This document shows positions 42,331-50,924 of a stretch of 64,000 bases of DNA, one piece after another. Position 1 is the stretch's first letter. Each line of letters begins with the position of its first letter. This stretch comes from Curtobacterium sp. MCLR17_007 (GTDB lineage Bacteria; Actinomycetota; Actinomycetes; Actinomycetales; Microbacteriaceae), in the NCBI RefSeq assembly GCF_003234655.2, contig NZ_CP126271.1, positions 2,790,001 through 2,854,000 on the forward strand, in the 5' to 3' direction. The translations under genes were made by a program, and so were the position numbers. The notes under the pieces were generated by a model. The model made no database searches. It saw only the letters and a list, made by a program, of their open reading frames with translations, and was not told the DNA's origin.

Positions 42331-43002
42331 ATGGGCAACGGTCGCGGGGAGGTCAGTGTCCCGGTCGGGGTCCGGGTCCCGGTGCTCGTCGCGGTGCTCG
42401 TGGGGATCGAGACCGTCGTCCTGCTCGTCGTGGCCCTCCTCGGCGACCGCACCACGAGGGCGGTGACGGTGGCGCTCGACGGCCGCGCGCCCGCCGTGCT
42501 GGCGCGCGTGGACCTCGACGTCGCGATGGTCGTGGTGCTCGCCCTCGTGGCGGTGGCCCGGGCGCTCCCCGCGCGCCGGGCGTGGGTCCTGGACCCGCTG
42601 CTGACCACACCGATCACCCTGTTCGTGATCGCGCAGCTGAACGGCGTGCGCGACGTCGGTGCCCTGGTCGGCATCTACGCGCTGGCGTCCGCTGGTGTGC
42701 TGTTCGCGGTCGTGCAGGACCGCTCCGCACCGCAGACGACCCCGAGCGCCGGGTCGCGCCTCCCCCTGGGCTTCGGGTCGGCGGTCGGGATCGTGCCGTG
42801 GGGCATCGTGGCGTTCCACCAGGTCGGCGCCGGGGTCGTCGGGCACCCGTTGCCGGGCATCGCGGTCGTCGTCACCCTGACGGCGCTCGTGGCTGCCATC
42901 GCCGAGTTCGTGGCGACGTGGCGTGGTCGGCACGGCGCGGCATCGGTGCTCCGGACCGTCGGGATGTCGGTCGTCGCCTGGCTCGTGGTGCTCGGCCTCT
43001 GA
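42331..43002 (+). CDS. Heliorhodopsin-like membrane protein lacking the retinal-binding lysine
   Basis: A 223-residue protein with about seven hydrophobic spans. From mid-protein on it matches the heliorhodopsin pattern as I remember it from HeR-48C12: FVIAQLNGVRDVGALVGIYA for the TM4 IAQ.CG..D..ALL segment, VLFAVVQDR at the next helix end, and LGFGSAVGIVPWGIVAFHQV for the GIVPW helix. In the last helix VGMSVVAWLVVLG aligns with VAKSALAWQIFSG, so the Schiff-base lysine (Lys241 in 48C12) is Met212 here. The counterion Glu of RWVEYS is a Leu in AWVLDP. It should therefore not bind retinal covalently. About 30 residues shorter than usual. A PhrB-type photolyase gene lies upstream. Confidence 0.7.
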   Translation: MGNGRGEVSVPVGVRVPVLVAVLVGIETVVLLVVALLGDRTTRAVTVALDGRAPAVLARVDLDVAMVVVLALVAVARALPARRAWVLDPLLTTPITLFVIAQLNGVRDVGALVGIYALASAGVLFAVVQDRSAPQTTPSAGSRLPLGFGSAVGIVPWGIVAFHQVGAGVVGHPLPGIAVVVTLTALVAAIAEFVATWRGRHGAASVLRTVGMSVVAWLVVLGL

Positions 43003-43046
43003 CACCGTGCTGCCGGACGGTCACGCGGCACCGATAGGGTCGCAGC

Positions 43047-44366
43047 GTGGCATCGATCAACGACGAATTCACCACCCGCTTCGACCTCCGCGAGTTCACG
43101 CCCGGCACCGACGCCGACGGTGCGCCGGACGCGCAGACCGCCGACTGGATGGAGGCCGTGGGCATGGGGTTCCACGAGGCCTCGGCCTCACCCGAGCTCG
43201 CGTCCCGGATGGCGGCGAACTTCATCGCCGACCAGGAGACCTTCCTCGGCGTCTACGTCACGGACCCGGTGCCCGGGTCCGTCGACGCGACCTGGCCGGC
43301 CGGCACCTTCACCTGGTTCCGCAAGGAGCTCAGCTGGGGCGACGGGGCGACTGTCGACACCCAGGCGATCTCGGCGGTCACCGTCCGCCCGACCGAACGC
43401 CGCCGGGGAATCCTGCGCGCCATGATGACGCACGCGCTCGACCGCGGTGTGCAGGAGGGCTACGCGATGGCGTCCCTCACCGCGTCCGAGGGCACGATCT
43501 ACCGGCGCTTCGGCTTCGGCTGCGCCATCCGCGAGCGCGCGGTGCGTGTGCGCCGCAACCGTGCACTGCCGTTCGTCGCGCCGACGTCGGGCGTCGTCTC
43601 GGTCGTCCCGACCACCTGGCTCGCCGACGGCGTGGGCAAGGGCGTGTTCGCACGCTTCCACGAGCGCACCCCCGGGTCGATGGTCCGGAACGCGGGCACG
43701 TGGCCGGTCGTGTTCGGCGAGTACGGCTCCGACGGCGAGAAGGCGAAGGGCGTCCGCGCCGCGGTGCACCGGACGTCGGCGGCCGACGAGGTCGACGGGT
43801 ACGTCACCTGGCGCGTCAAGGAGTCCGGCGACGAGACCGCGATCGAGGTCCTCGACCTGGTCTACGCCACGGACCAGGCGTACCTGTCGCTCTGGGAGTT
43901 CCTGCTCTCGATCGACCTGAACGACGTGGTGCGGTACAACCGCTCGCGCCTCGACGACCCGATCGTCGCGGCGCTCGGCGACAACCGCGCGTACGACGTC
44001 GACCACGAGGAGGACCACGTCTGGCTCCGGGTGCTCGACGTCGCGGCGTCGCTGTCCTCGCGGCCGTTCGCCGTCGACGGCACGCTCGTGCTGTCGGTGT
44101 CGGACGCGCTCGGGCACGCCACGGGGACGTACCGGCTCGACGTGGTGTCCGGTGTGGGCACGGTCACGCGAGAGTCGGACTCCGCCGATGCCCCGTCGGA
44201 CGTGCAGCTCGACGTGGCCGACCTCGGCGCACTGCTGCTCGGCTCGGTGTCCCCGGTGACGCTCGCCGCAGCCGGGCTGCTGCGGGCGACGGACCCGGCG
44301 GTGCCCGTGCTGCTGCGCGCGATGCTGCTGCCCGTGCGGACCCCGCACGGCATCACGTACTTCTGA
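43047..44366 (+). CDS. Eis-like GNAT N-acetyltransferase
   Basis: A 439-residue protein of the Eis (enhanced intracellular survival) type: an N-terminal GNAT domain with acetyl-CoA loop VRPTERRRGILRAMM (the V..xxRRRG pattern), a second GNAT-like domain, and a C-terminal SCP2-like domain. MASLTASEGTIYRRFGFG is highly typical, and the protein ends GITYF with the C-terminal Phe that serves as catalytic carboxylate in Eis. Relatives acetylate aminoglycosides or polyamines at several amines. GTG start at 43047. Substrate unknown. Confidence 0.85.
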   Translation: MASINDEFTTRFDLREFTPGTDADGAPDAQTADWMEAVGMGFHEASASPELASRMAANFIADQETFLGVYVTDPVPGSVDATWPAGTFTWFRKELSWGDGATVDTQAISAVTVRPTERRRGILRAMMTHALDRGVQEGYAMASLTASEGTIYRRFGFGCAIRERAVRVRRNRALPFVAPTSGVVSVVPTTWLADGVGKGVFARFHERTPGSMVRNAGTWPVVFGEYGSDGEKAKGVRAAVHRTSAADEVDGYVTWRVKESGDETAIEVLDLVYATDQAYLSLWEFLLSIDLNDVVRYNRSRLDDPIVAALGDNRAYDVDHEEDHVWLRVLDVAASLSSRPFAVDGTLVLSVSDALGHATGTYRLDVVSGVGTVTRESDSADAPSDVQLDVADLGALLLGSVSPVTLAAAGLLRATDPAVPVLLRAMLLPVRTPHGITYF

Positions 44367-44479
44367 CGCGCGGCCGGTCCGTCGCACCGTGCGTGGTTCG
44401 CGGCTGGTGCGAGGTTGATCGGCGGGTGCGGGGAAACAACCTCGCAGCGGCCGATCAAGCTCGCACCACGCGCGGCCGG
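44366..44479. repeat. GTGCGAGGTT palindromic repeat, family B copy 2, with 12-bp flanking direct repeats
   Basis: Core arms GGTGCGAGGTTGATCGGC (44406-44423) and GCCGATCAAGCTCGCACC (44450-44467) pair with one mismatch, enclosing GGTGCGGGGAAACAACCTCGCA. The whole is flanked by perfect direct repeats ACGCGCGGCCGG at 44366-44377 and 44468-44479, which look like a target duplication. It fills the gap between convergent genes. Confidence 0.78.
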
Positions 44480-44481
44480 GC

Positions 44482-45480
44482 CTACGCCCGCCGGCGCACC
44501 CGGGGGTCGACGACCGCGTAGACCACGTCGACGATCACGTTCGCGGTGACGACCAGGAACGCCGAGAACAGCGTGAAGCCGACGACGACCTGCAGGTCGA
44601 GCGTGTGCACCGCGTCGATGAGCAGCGCGCCGAGGCCCTGCATCGAGAACACCTTCTCGGTGATGACGGCTCCGCCGAGCAGCGACCCGAGGTCGAGCCC
44701 GAACAGCGTCACCACGGGCAGGATCGCGGTCCGCAGTCCGTGCCGCACGACGACCTGGCGCTCGCGGATGCCCTTCGCGCGGGCGGTCCGGACGAAGTCC
44801 TGCGACATCGCCTCGAGCATCTCGCCGCGGGTCAGCCGGGCGTAGATGGCTGCGCTGATGAACGCGAGCACGCACCACGGCAGCACCAGGTGGGTCAGCC
44901 AGCCGACGGGGTCCTCGCCGAACGGCACGTACCCGCTGGTCGGCAGGATCCCGAGCACGAACCCGAACAGCAGGATGGACAGCAGCCCGATCAGGTACGC
45001 GGGCGAGGACACCCCCGCGACGGCGATGCCCATCACGGTGCGGTCGAGCACGGACCCACGGCGCAGGGCCGAGGCGGCTCCCCCGGCGACACCGGCCACG
45101 AGCCACAGCACGGCGGCACCGACCGCGATCGACGCGGTGACGGGCAGGCGGGTCAGGATGAGCGACGTGACGCTGTCGTGCAGCTGGAACGAGTACCCGA
45201 AGCACGGCGCGGCGCAGTGGATGGCGGACGCGCCGCTGCCGAAGGTCCGACCGGTGACGATCCCGCCCAGGTAGGCGCCGAACTGCGCGATCCAGGGCTT
45301 GTCCGTCCCGAGGAACGCCTGCACCTGTGCCAGACGCTCCGGCGTGCACGGCTTGTCGCAGATCGCACGGGCGGGGTTGGTCGGCAGCAGCATGAAGAGC
45401 GCGTAGGTCACCGCGGCGACGACGAGCAGGACGACCACGGCGCCGAGCACGCGGAAGAGCAGGAAGCGCAGGGCGCTCAT
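44482..45480 (-). CDS. Dipeptide/oligopeptide ABC transporter permease (DppB-like)
   Basis: A 332-residue permease with six spans and the DppB-type start LRFLLFRVLGAVVVLLVVAAVTYALFMLLP in two pieces, a long extracytoplasmic loop with ICDKPCTPERLAQVQAFLG (two cysteines), and the EAA-like FVRTARAKGIRERQVVVRHGLR motif near residue 225. It is the last gene of a four-gene peptide importer operon, coupled by a 4-bp overlap with the previous permease. Confidence 0.87.
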   Translation of the reverse strand: MSALRFLLFRVLGAVVVLLVVAAVTYALFMLLPTNPARAICDKPCTPERLAQVQAFLGTDKPWIAQFGAYLGGIVTGRTFGSGASAIHCAAPCFGYSFQLHDSVTSLILTRLPVTASIAVGAAVLWLVAGVAGGAASALRRGSVLDRTVMGIAVAGVSSPAYLIGLLSILLFGFVLGILPTSGYVPFGEDPVGWLTHLVLPWCVLAFISAAIYARLTRGEMLEAMSQDFVRTARAKGIRERQVVVRHGLRTAILPVVTLFGLDLGSLLGGAVITEKVFSMQGLGALLIDAVHTLDLQVVVGFTLFSAFLVVTANVIVDVVYAVVDPRVRRRA

Positions 45481-46415
45481 CGGGTGCCTCCCCGAGGGTC
45501 GAGGGCGTCACGCAGGGCATCGCCGAGCACGTTGAACGCCAGGGTGATCAGGAACAGCGCGGCACCGGGGAACACCAGGTACATCGGGTCGGTCTGCACC
45601 CACCCGATCGCGTCACCGATGCTGCGGCCCCACGACGGCGTGGGCGGGGTGACGCCGACGGCCAGGAACGACAGCGCGGCCTCGGCGCCGATCATCGACG
45701 GGATCGAGATCGTCGCGTAGACGGTGATCGTCGCGGCGAGGTTCGGCAGCAGCTGCGTGCGGATGACGTGCCAACGCCCGGCGCCGAGTGCGGTCGAGGC
45801 CACGACGTAGTTGCGGGTCCGCAGCGACAGCGTCTGCCCACGCACCACGCGGGCGACCGCCGGCCAGCCGAAGAACCCGATGACCAGGACGACGAGCAGC
45901 GGCTTGGGGAACGACGTCGGCACGATCGCCGTCAGCGCGATCATGAAGACCAGCGACGGGAAGCCGAACATGACGTCCACCACGCGCGACAGCACGCGGT
46001 CGTACCAGCCCCCGAAGAACCCCGTCGTGACACCGACCAGCACGCCGATCACGATCGACATCGCCGTGGCAGCCAGCCCGATCCCGAGCGAGGTCCGCGC
46101 GCCGTAGGTGACGATCGCGAAGAGGTCGCGTCCGGTCAGCGGCTCGACGCCGAACCAGTGGGTGCCGCTCACACCGCCGAGCGACCCGCGCGGGGCGCCG
46201 AACGAGTTGAGCGCGTTGATGTTGTACCCGTACGGGTCCTGCCCGCTGATCCCGGCGATCACCGGCGCGAGCACGGCGACGAGCAGGAAGACGACGATGA
46301 CGACGGCCGAGGCCACGGCCCACCGGTCGCTCCGGACCCGCCGGACGACGGCGCGGAGGCCGGTCGAGCGAGCGCCCGAGGTCGCGACCGGGCGGTCGAC
46401 GACGTTCGCCGTCAC
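45477..46415 (-). CDS. Dipeptide/oligopeptide ABC transporter permease (DppC-like)
   Basis: A 312-residue permease with the DppC features SDRWAVASAVVIVVFLLVAV at TM1, HWFGVEPLTGRDLFAIVTYGARTSLGIG, and YVVASTALGAGRWHVIRTQLLPN as the ATPase-docking EAA loop. GVTPPTPSWGRSIGDA near the end is diagnostic. I place the start at the GTG in the GTGA overlap with the ATPase gene, preceded by GGAGG; an ATG nine codons upstream lies inside that gene. Confidence 0.85.
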   Translation of the reverse strand: MTANVVDRPVATSGARSTGLRAVVRRVRSDRWAVASAVVIVVFLLVAVLAPVIAGISGQDPYGYNINALNSFGAPRGSLGGVSGTHWFGVEPLTGRDLFAIVTYGARTSLGIGLAATAMSIVIGVLVGVTTGFFGGWYDRVLSRVVDVMFGFPSLVFMIALTAIVPTSFPKPLLVVLVIGFFGWPAVARVVRGQTLSLRTRNYVVASTALGAGRWHVIRTQLLPNLAATITVYATISIPSMIGAEAALSFLAVGVTPPTPSWGRSIGDAIGWVQTDPMYLVFPGAALFLITLAFNVLGDALRDALDPRGGTR

Positions 46416-48073
46416 GATGCCACCTCCACGAGTCGGCGCCACGCCTCGCGTCGCGTCGCCTGTCGTACCGGGTCGGCCACGGGGGCAGCGGCGAGCAGCA
46501 TGCGGGTGTAGTCCTCCTGCGGGTCGTCGAGCACGGTCCGGGTCGCGCCGCGTTCGACGACGCGCCCGTCACGCAGCACGATGACGTGGTCTGCGAGCTG
46601 CCGGACGACGGCCAGGTCGTGGCTGATCAGCAGCATGCCGAAGCCGAACTCGTCCTGCAGGGTGGACAGCAGGTCGAGCACCGCCGCCTGCACGGTGACG
46701 TCGAGGGCCGAGGTCGGCTCGTCAGCGATCACCAGGGCGGGTCGGAGCGCCAGGGCACGAGCGACGGCGACGCGCTGCCGCTGGCCGCCGGAGAGCTCAT
46801 GGGGGAAGCGTTCGGCCCAGGTCGGGTCGAGCTGCACCGCGACGAGCAGGTCGTGCACGCGCGTGGCCCGCTCCGACGCGGACACCCCGTGCACGAGCAG
46901 CGGTTCGGCGATGCTCCAGCCGATGGTCTGGCGCGGGTTCAGGGACGACGCGGGGTCCTGGAACACGATCCCGACGCGGCTGCGGACCTCGCGCAGTCGA
47001 CGTCCACGCGCCGTCCGGAGATCGCTGCCGTCGACCTCGACCGATCCGGCGACGACCGGCACCAGACCGGCGAGCGCTCGCCCGATGGTCGACTTGCCGG
47101 AGCCGGACTCCCCCACCAGGCCGAGGGTCTGCCCCGCGTGCAGCGTGAAGTCGATGCCGGAGACCGTCGGCGCACCGCGCCGGTCGTACCGGACGCTCAC
47201 GTCGCGCACCTGGGCGACGACCGGACGGGAGGCCCCACTCGCCCCCGCCGCGTCGGCTGCGGGCTGCGCCGACGGGGCGGGGTCGACCCGATCCTCCAGT
47301 CCGGGCACGGCTGCCAGCAGGGCGCGCGTGTACGCGGCCTGCGGTGCGCGGAACAGCGCGTCCACCGCGCCGTGCTCGACGGGCTCGCCGCGGCGCATCA
47401 CCAGGACCTCGTCGGCGACGTCGGCCACCACGCCCATGTCGTGGGTGATGAGCAGCACGGCCAGGTCCCGCTCGCGACAGAGGTCCCGCAACAGGTCGAG
47501 GATCCCGGCTTGCACGGTGACGTCGAGCGCGGTGGTCGGCTCGTCGGCGATCAGTGCGACGGGGTCACCGGCCAGCGCCATCGCGATCATCGCGCGCTGC
47601 AGCTGTCCGCCGGAGAGCTCGTGCGGGAACGCGTGGCGGATGCGGTCCGGGTCGGACAGGCCGGCCGAGCGCAGCAACTCGTCGATGCGGGCGGAGACCC
47701 CTGCGCGGTCGAGGCCTCGGGGGTGTGCTCGCACTGCCTCGGCGATCTGCGTCCCGATGGACAGCACGGGCGTGAACGAGTTCATCGGCTCTTGGAACAC
47801 GACGCCGATGCCAGCGCCGCGAACGGCACGCAGCTGCTCGGTCGGTGCGCCGACGAGCTCGTCACCACGGAACCGGACGCTGCCCGACACGCGCGCCTGT
47901 GGCGGCAGGAGCCCGAGCACGCTCATGGCGCTGACGGACTTGCCCGACCCGGACTCACCGACCAGGGCGAGCACCCGTCCGGGCGTCAGCGAGAAGGAGA
48001 CGTCACGGACGACGGGCTCCGCGTCGCCGAACGCGACGTGGAGCCCCTCGACCTGCAGGATCGGATCGGTCAC
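46412..48073 (-). CDS. Fused dipeptide ABC transporter ATPase (DppD-DppF in one chain)
   Basis: A 553-residue protein with two complete ABC ATPase domains. Domain 1: Walker A GESGSGKS near residue 39, signature ELSGGQLQRAMIAMA, Walker B LIADEPTTALDV. A linker of Ala/Ser/Pro residues lies near 265-290. Domain 2: GESGSGKS, ELSGGQRQRVAVARA, LVIADEPTSALDV. Both carry AYTRALLAA/DYTRMLLAA C-terminal elements typical of the oligopeptide group. It drives uptake of peptides or similar substrates with the two permeases. GTG start overlaps the binding-protein stop (GTGA). Confidence 0.9.
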   Translation of the reverse strand: MTDPILQVEGLHVAFGDAEPVVRDVSFSLTPGRVLALVGESGSGKSVSAMSVLGLLPPQARVSGSVRFRGDELVGAPTEQLRAVRGAGIGVVFQEPMNSFTPVLSIGTQIAEAVRAHPRGLDRAGVSARIDELLRSAGLSDPDRIRHAFPHELSGGQLQRAMIAMALAGDPVALIADEPTTALDVTVQAGILDLLRDLCRERDLAVLLITHDMGVVADVADEVLVMRRGEPVEHGAVDALFRAPQAAYTRALLAAVPGLEDRVDPAPSAQPAADAAGASGASRPVVAQVRDVSVRYDRRGAPTVSGIDFTLHAGQTLGLVGESGSGKSTIGRALAGLVPVVAGSVEVDGSDLRTARGRRLREVRSRVGIVFQDPASSLNPRQTIGWSIAEPLLVHGVSASERATRVHDLLVAVQLDPTWAERFPHELSGGQRQRVAVARALALRPALVIADEPTSALDVTVQAAVLDLLSTLQDEFGFGMLLISHDLAVVRQLADHVIVLRDGRVVERGATRTVLDDPQEDYTRMLLAAAPVADPVRQATRREAWRRLVEVAS

Positions 48074-49737
48074 TTGGCGAGCGACACCGTGAGGTAGTTC
48101 GGGTACGCCGGGAAGTCCGCGATCCGGAAGTTCTCGACGTTCGAGCCGGCCAGGAACGACTGCTTGGCGTAGATCAGCGGGACGACGGGGGCGTCCTCCA
48201 TGATCTTCTTGTCCGCCTGCGCCCAGAGCTTCTGCGCGTCACTCTGGTCGACCGTGCTGGTCGCCTTCGCGATGAGCGCGTCGACGTCGGGGTTGCTGTA
48301 CTTCGAGATGTTGTACCCGCCGCCGCCGATCTGCGACGAGGCGTAGAGCGGCTGCAGGTTCGCGTTCGCGCTCGGGAAGTCGGGCTGCCAGCTCGAGAGC
48401 GACAGGTCGAAGTCGGTGCCGTTCGTCGTGGCCTGGGTGAAGGAGTCGTAGTCGAGCGGCTTGAGCGTCACCGTGATGCCGGCACGCTTGAGCCCGGACT
48501 GCAGCGCCTGGGCCTGCGCCAGGTAGGTCGGGTCGTTCTGGGTGACCAGCGTGAGCTTGAGGTCGGTCGCCCCGGCCTCCTTGAGCAGCTGCTTGGCCTT
48601 GGCGACGTCACCGGACGCACCCGGCTCGTACCGGTCGTAGCTCTGGCGCCCGGCGATCCCCGGCGTGATGAGCGTCGACGCGTACGACCCGGCGAGCGCG
48701 CCGCCTGCCGCGATGCGGAAGGACTTGCGGTCGACCGCGTACTGCAGTGCCTGGCGGACCTTGAGGTCCTTCAGCTGGCCACGCTGCGTGTTGATCGCCA
48801 TGTAGGTGATCGGACCGGCCTTGGAGGTGGCCAGACGGTCTTGCGCGGCGGCGTTCGAGCGCACCTGGTTGAGCTCGGCAGCACCGAGGTAGATCGCACC
48901 GAAGGAGTTCTTGGCGTCGCCGTTGTCGGCGATCAGGCTCTGCGTGATGGTGGAGGCGTCCTGGCCCTCCTTGAACACGATCTTCGACGGGCCGGCGGTG
49001 CGGACGGAGTCGGTCTTCGCGCTCCACTCCTTGTTGCGGACGAGCGTGACCTGCGAACCCTGGGTGTTGGACTCGATCTGGTACGGGCCGCTCGCGACCG
49101 GCTTGGCGTCGTACGCGCCGGTGTCGGTGCCCTCGCCCTCCGGGACGGGCGTGAACGCCGGCATCGAAGCGAGCCACGGCCAGTCACCGTAGGGCGCGTT
49201 GAGCTTGAAGACGATCGTGGAGCCGTTCGGGGTCTCGATGCTGTCGAGGGTCTTGCCCTCGAACGGACCCGTGTACGTGTCGCCGCCGACGAGCAGCGAC
49301 TTGTGGTAGCTCAGGCCACCGGTCAGGGTCGGCGCGAACGAGCGCTCGATGCCCCACTTGATGTCCTTGGTGGTGATCGCTGAGCCGTCCTGGAACTTCA
49401 GCCCCTGCTTCAGGTGGTAGGTCCAGGTCTTGCCGCCGTCGCTCGAGTCGCCGGTGTTCGTCGCCAGGTCCGGCACGACCTTGGCGGTCTTGCCCGGCTC
49501 GACGCTCCACGTGGTCAGGCGTCGAGCGACCAGGCCCATCGACGTGATGCCGAGGCTCTGGCTGGTGGCCGGGTCGAAGTGCAGCGCGGTCTGGGGCGTG
49601 AGGATGTCGAGCGTGCCGCCCTTGCTGGTGCCGGCCGAGGCGTCGTCCGAGGCACCGCCGCCCGAGCAGCCGGTCAGGACCAGGGCTGCGGCTGCGGCGA
49701 CTGCCGCGGTGATGGTCAGGCGCTTCGGGCGTCTCAT
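48070..49737 (-). CDS. Dipeptide-type ABC transporter substrate-binding lipoprotein
   Basis: A 555-residue family 5 solute-binding protein. The lipoprotein signal MRRPKRLTITAAVAAAAALV ends with lipobox LTGC, Cys24. SBP_5 landmarks are TYHLKQGLKFQDGSAITTKDIKWGIER in two halves, VASGPYQIE, DLKVRQALQYAVDRKSF and DFDLSLSSWQPDFPSANANL. The ATG at 49737 has GAGGAG upstream. It is the first gene of the importer operon. Substrates could be peptides, nickel chelates or glycosides; nothing in the sequence decides. The promoter should lie in 49738-49916. Confidence 0.88.
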   Translation of the reverse strand: MRRPKRLTITAAVAAAAALVLTGCSGGGASDDASAGTSKGGTLDILTPQTALHFDPATSQSLGITSMGLVARRLTTWSVEPGKTAKVVPDLATNTGDSSDGGKTWTYHLKQGLKFQDGSAITTKDIKWGIERSFAPTLTGGLSYHKSLLVGGDTYTGPFEGKTLDSIETPNGSTIVFKLNAPYGDWPWLASMPAFTPVPEGEGTDTGAYDAKPVASGPYQIESNTQGSQVTLVRNKEWSAKTDSVRTAGPSKIVFKEGQDASTITQSLIADNGDAKNSFGAIYLGAAELNQVRSNAAAQDRLATSKAGPITYMAINTQRGQLKDLKVRQALQYAVDRKSFRIAAGGALAGSYASTLITPGIAGRQSYDRYEPGASGDVAKAKQLLKEAGATDLKLTLVTQNDPTYLAQAQALQSGLKRAGITVTLKPLDYDSFTQATTNGTDFDLSLSSWQPDFPSANANLQPLYASSQIGGGGYNISKYSNPDVDALIAKATSTVDQSDAQKLWAQADKKIMEDAPVVPLIYAKQSFLAGSNVENFRIADFPAYPNYLTVSLAK

Positions 49738-49916
49738 GACGGGGCTGCTCCTCGTGGGGGTGGTTGCTGCGGTGTCGGCGGCGATGTGACCGCCGCGGCG
49801 GCGTCCATCCTGGCACCGCGCACTCCGGGCGGCACGCACGGGATGACGCACGACGAAACAATCCAAGCCGTGCGTCTCTGCCGCCATTCCCGATCGGCAG
49901 TCCTCCCCCGCCGGGG

Positions 49917-50762
49917 TCAGCGGTCGAAGAGGCCGCCGAGGAAGTCGTTGCCGAGGTTCGACGCCTGCTCACCGAGGCCCGACGCCTGTTCGCCGAGCCC
50001 GGAGACCTGCTCACCCAGACCCGACGCCTGTTCGCCGAGGCCCGAGACGTGCTCGCCGAGCCCACCGCCGAGGTCGGCCAACCCGACGTCGCCGATCCCC
50101 GACGCGATCCCCTCGAAGTCGACCCCGAGGTCGGCGGCACCCGCCAGCACCGGTCCGGCGGCCGCACTCATGACCGCTCCGCCGGCGACCGCGACCGCGA
50201 CGCCGCCGATCGCCATCGCTCCGGCGCCGACAGCGGCCCCACCCAGGACGCGGCGTGCCATGCCGGGACGGGCGACCTCGCCGCGGGTCATCGCGCGAGC
50301 CATCCCCGCCGCCGAGGCGTCCGCGGGCCGGGCGTGCGGCGGGAGCTCGGTGTTCAGGCGCTGGAGCACCGCTTGCCGCTGCTCGGGCGTGAGCCGCGCG
50401 AAGGCGTCGTGGTGGACCTGCTCCAGCTGGTCGGGAGACGCGGTGCGCAGCAGGTAGTCGTACTTCGCGAGGGCCACCTTGTCCGCGTCAGCGGCCCCGC
50501 GCTGCGGTTGAGCGGGCTGCTGCGGCCGGCTGTGCTGCTCGCCGTGCTGCTGCGGCTGGCCGTGTTGCTGCGGAGGCCGCTGCGGCTGGGTCCGGTCGTC
50601 CCCGGTCAGCTTGTCGGCGGCGGTCCGCACCATGTCACGCCAGTCGCTCCCGCCCTGCGACGGCTGCCCGTGACCCGCGGCGATGTTCCCCTGACCGCGC
50701 TGCTGCATCTGCTTGGAGATGACCTTCGAGGCCATGCCGATGAATCGAGAGAGGTTCGCCAT
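49917..50762 (-). CDS. Unknown protein with Gln-rich linker and GLGEQ heptad repeats
   Basis: A 281-residue protein with four regions: a basic helical start MANLSRFIGMASKVISKQM; a Gln/Pro/His-rich linker (residues about 25-90); a helical module ALAKYDYLLRTASPDQLEQV and HHDAFARLTPEQRQAVLQRL; and an Ala/Gly-rich hydrophobic stretch of about 40 residues (VLGGAAVGAGAMAIGGVAVAVAGG) that may insert in a membrane. The end consists of six 7-residue repeats of the form SGLGEQ(A/V). The ATG at 50762 was chosen because the upstream extension crosses the structured RNA region. No enzymatic motif is visible. It is probably membrane-associated; function unknown. Confidence 0.65.
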   Translation of the reverse strand: MANLSRFIGMASKVISKQMQQRGQGNIAAGHGQPSQGGSDWRDMVRTAADKLTGDDRTQPQRPPQQHGQPQQHGEQHSRPQQPAQPQRGAADADKVALAKYDYLLRTASPDQLEQVHHDAFARLTPEQRQAVLQRLNTELPPHARPADASAAGMARAMTRGEVARPGMARRVLGGAAVGAGAMAIGGVAVAVAGGAVMSAAAGPVLAGAADLGVDFEGIASGIGDVGLADLGGGLGEHVSGLGEQASGLGEQVSGLGEQASGLGEQASNLGNDFLGGLFDR

Positions 50763-50924
50763 GAACCGACCTTTGCGTCCGCACATGTGAGCACTCAGCA
50801 TCCCGCCGGTGCAGCGCCCGCAGAGCACATCCGGATCCCCTGAGAGCGCGACCGGAACATCAGTATCGGTAGGCTGGTTGCGGGGCTGTGTCACCACCGG
50901 AACGCGGTCCCAGGGCGAACGCGT

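Noticed and set aside
44366..44479. Insertion sequence
   Set aside because: Only about 90 bp between the direct repeats and no transposase frame; at most a non-autonomous element.
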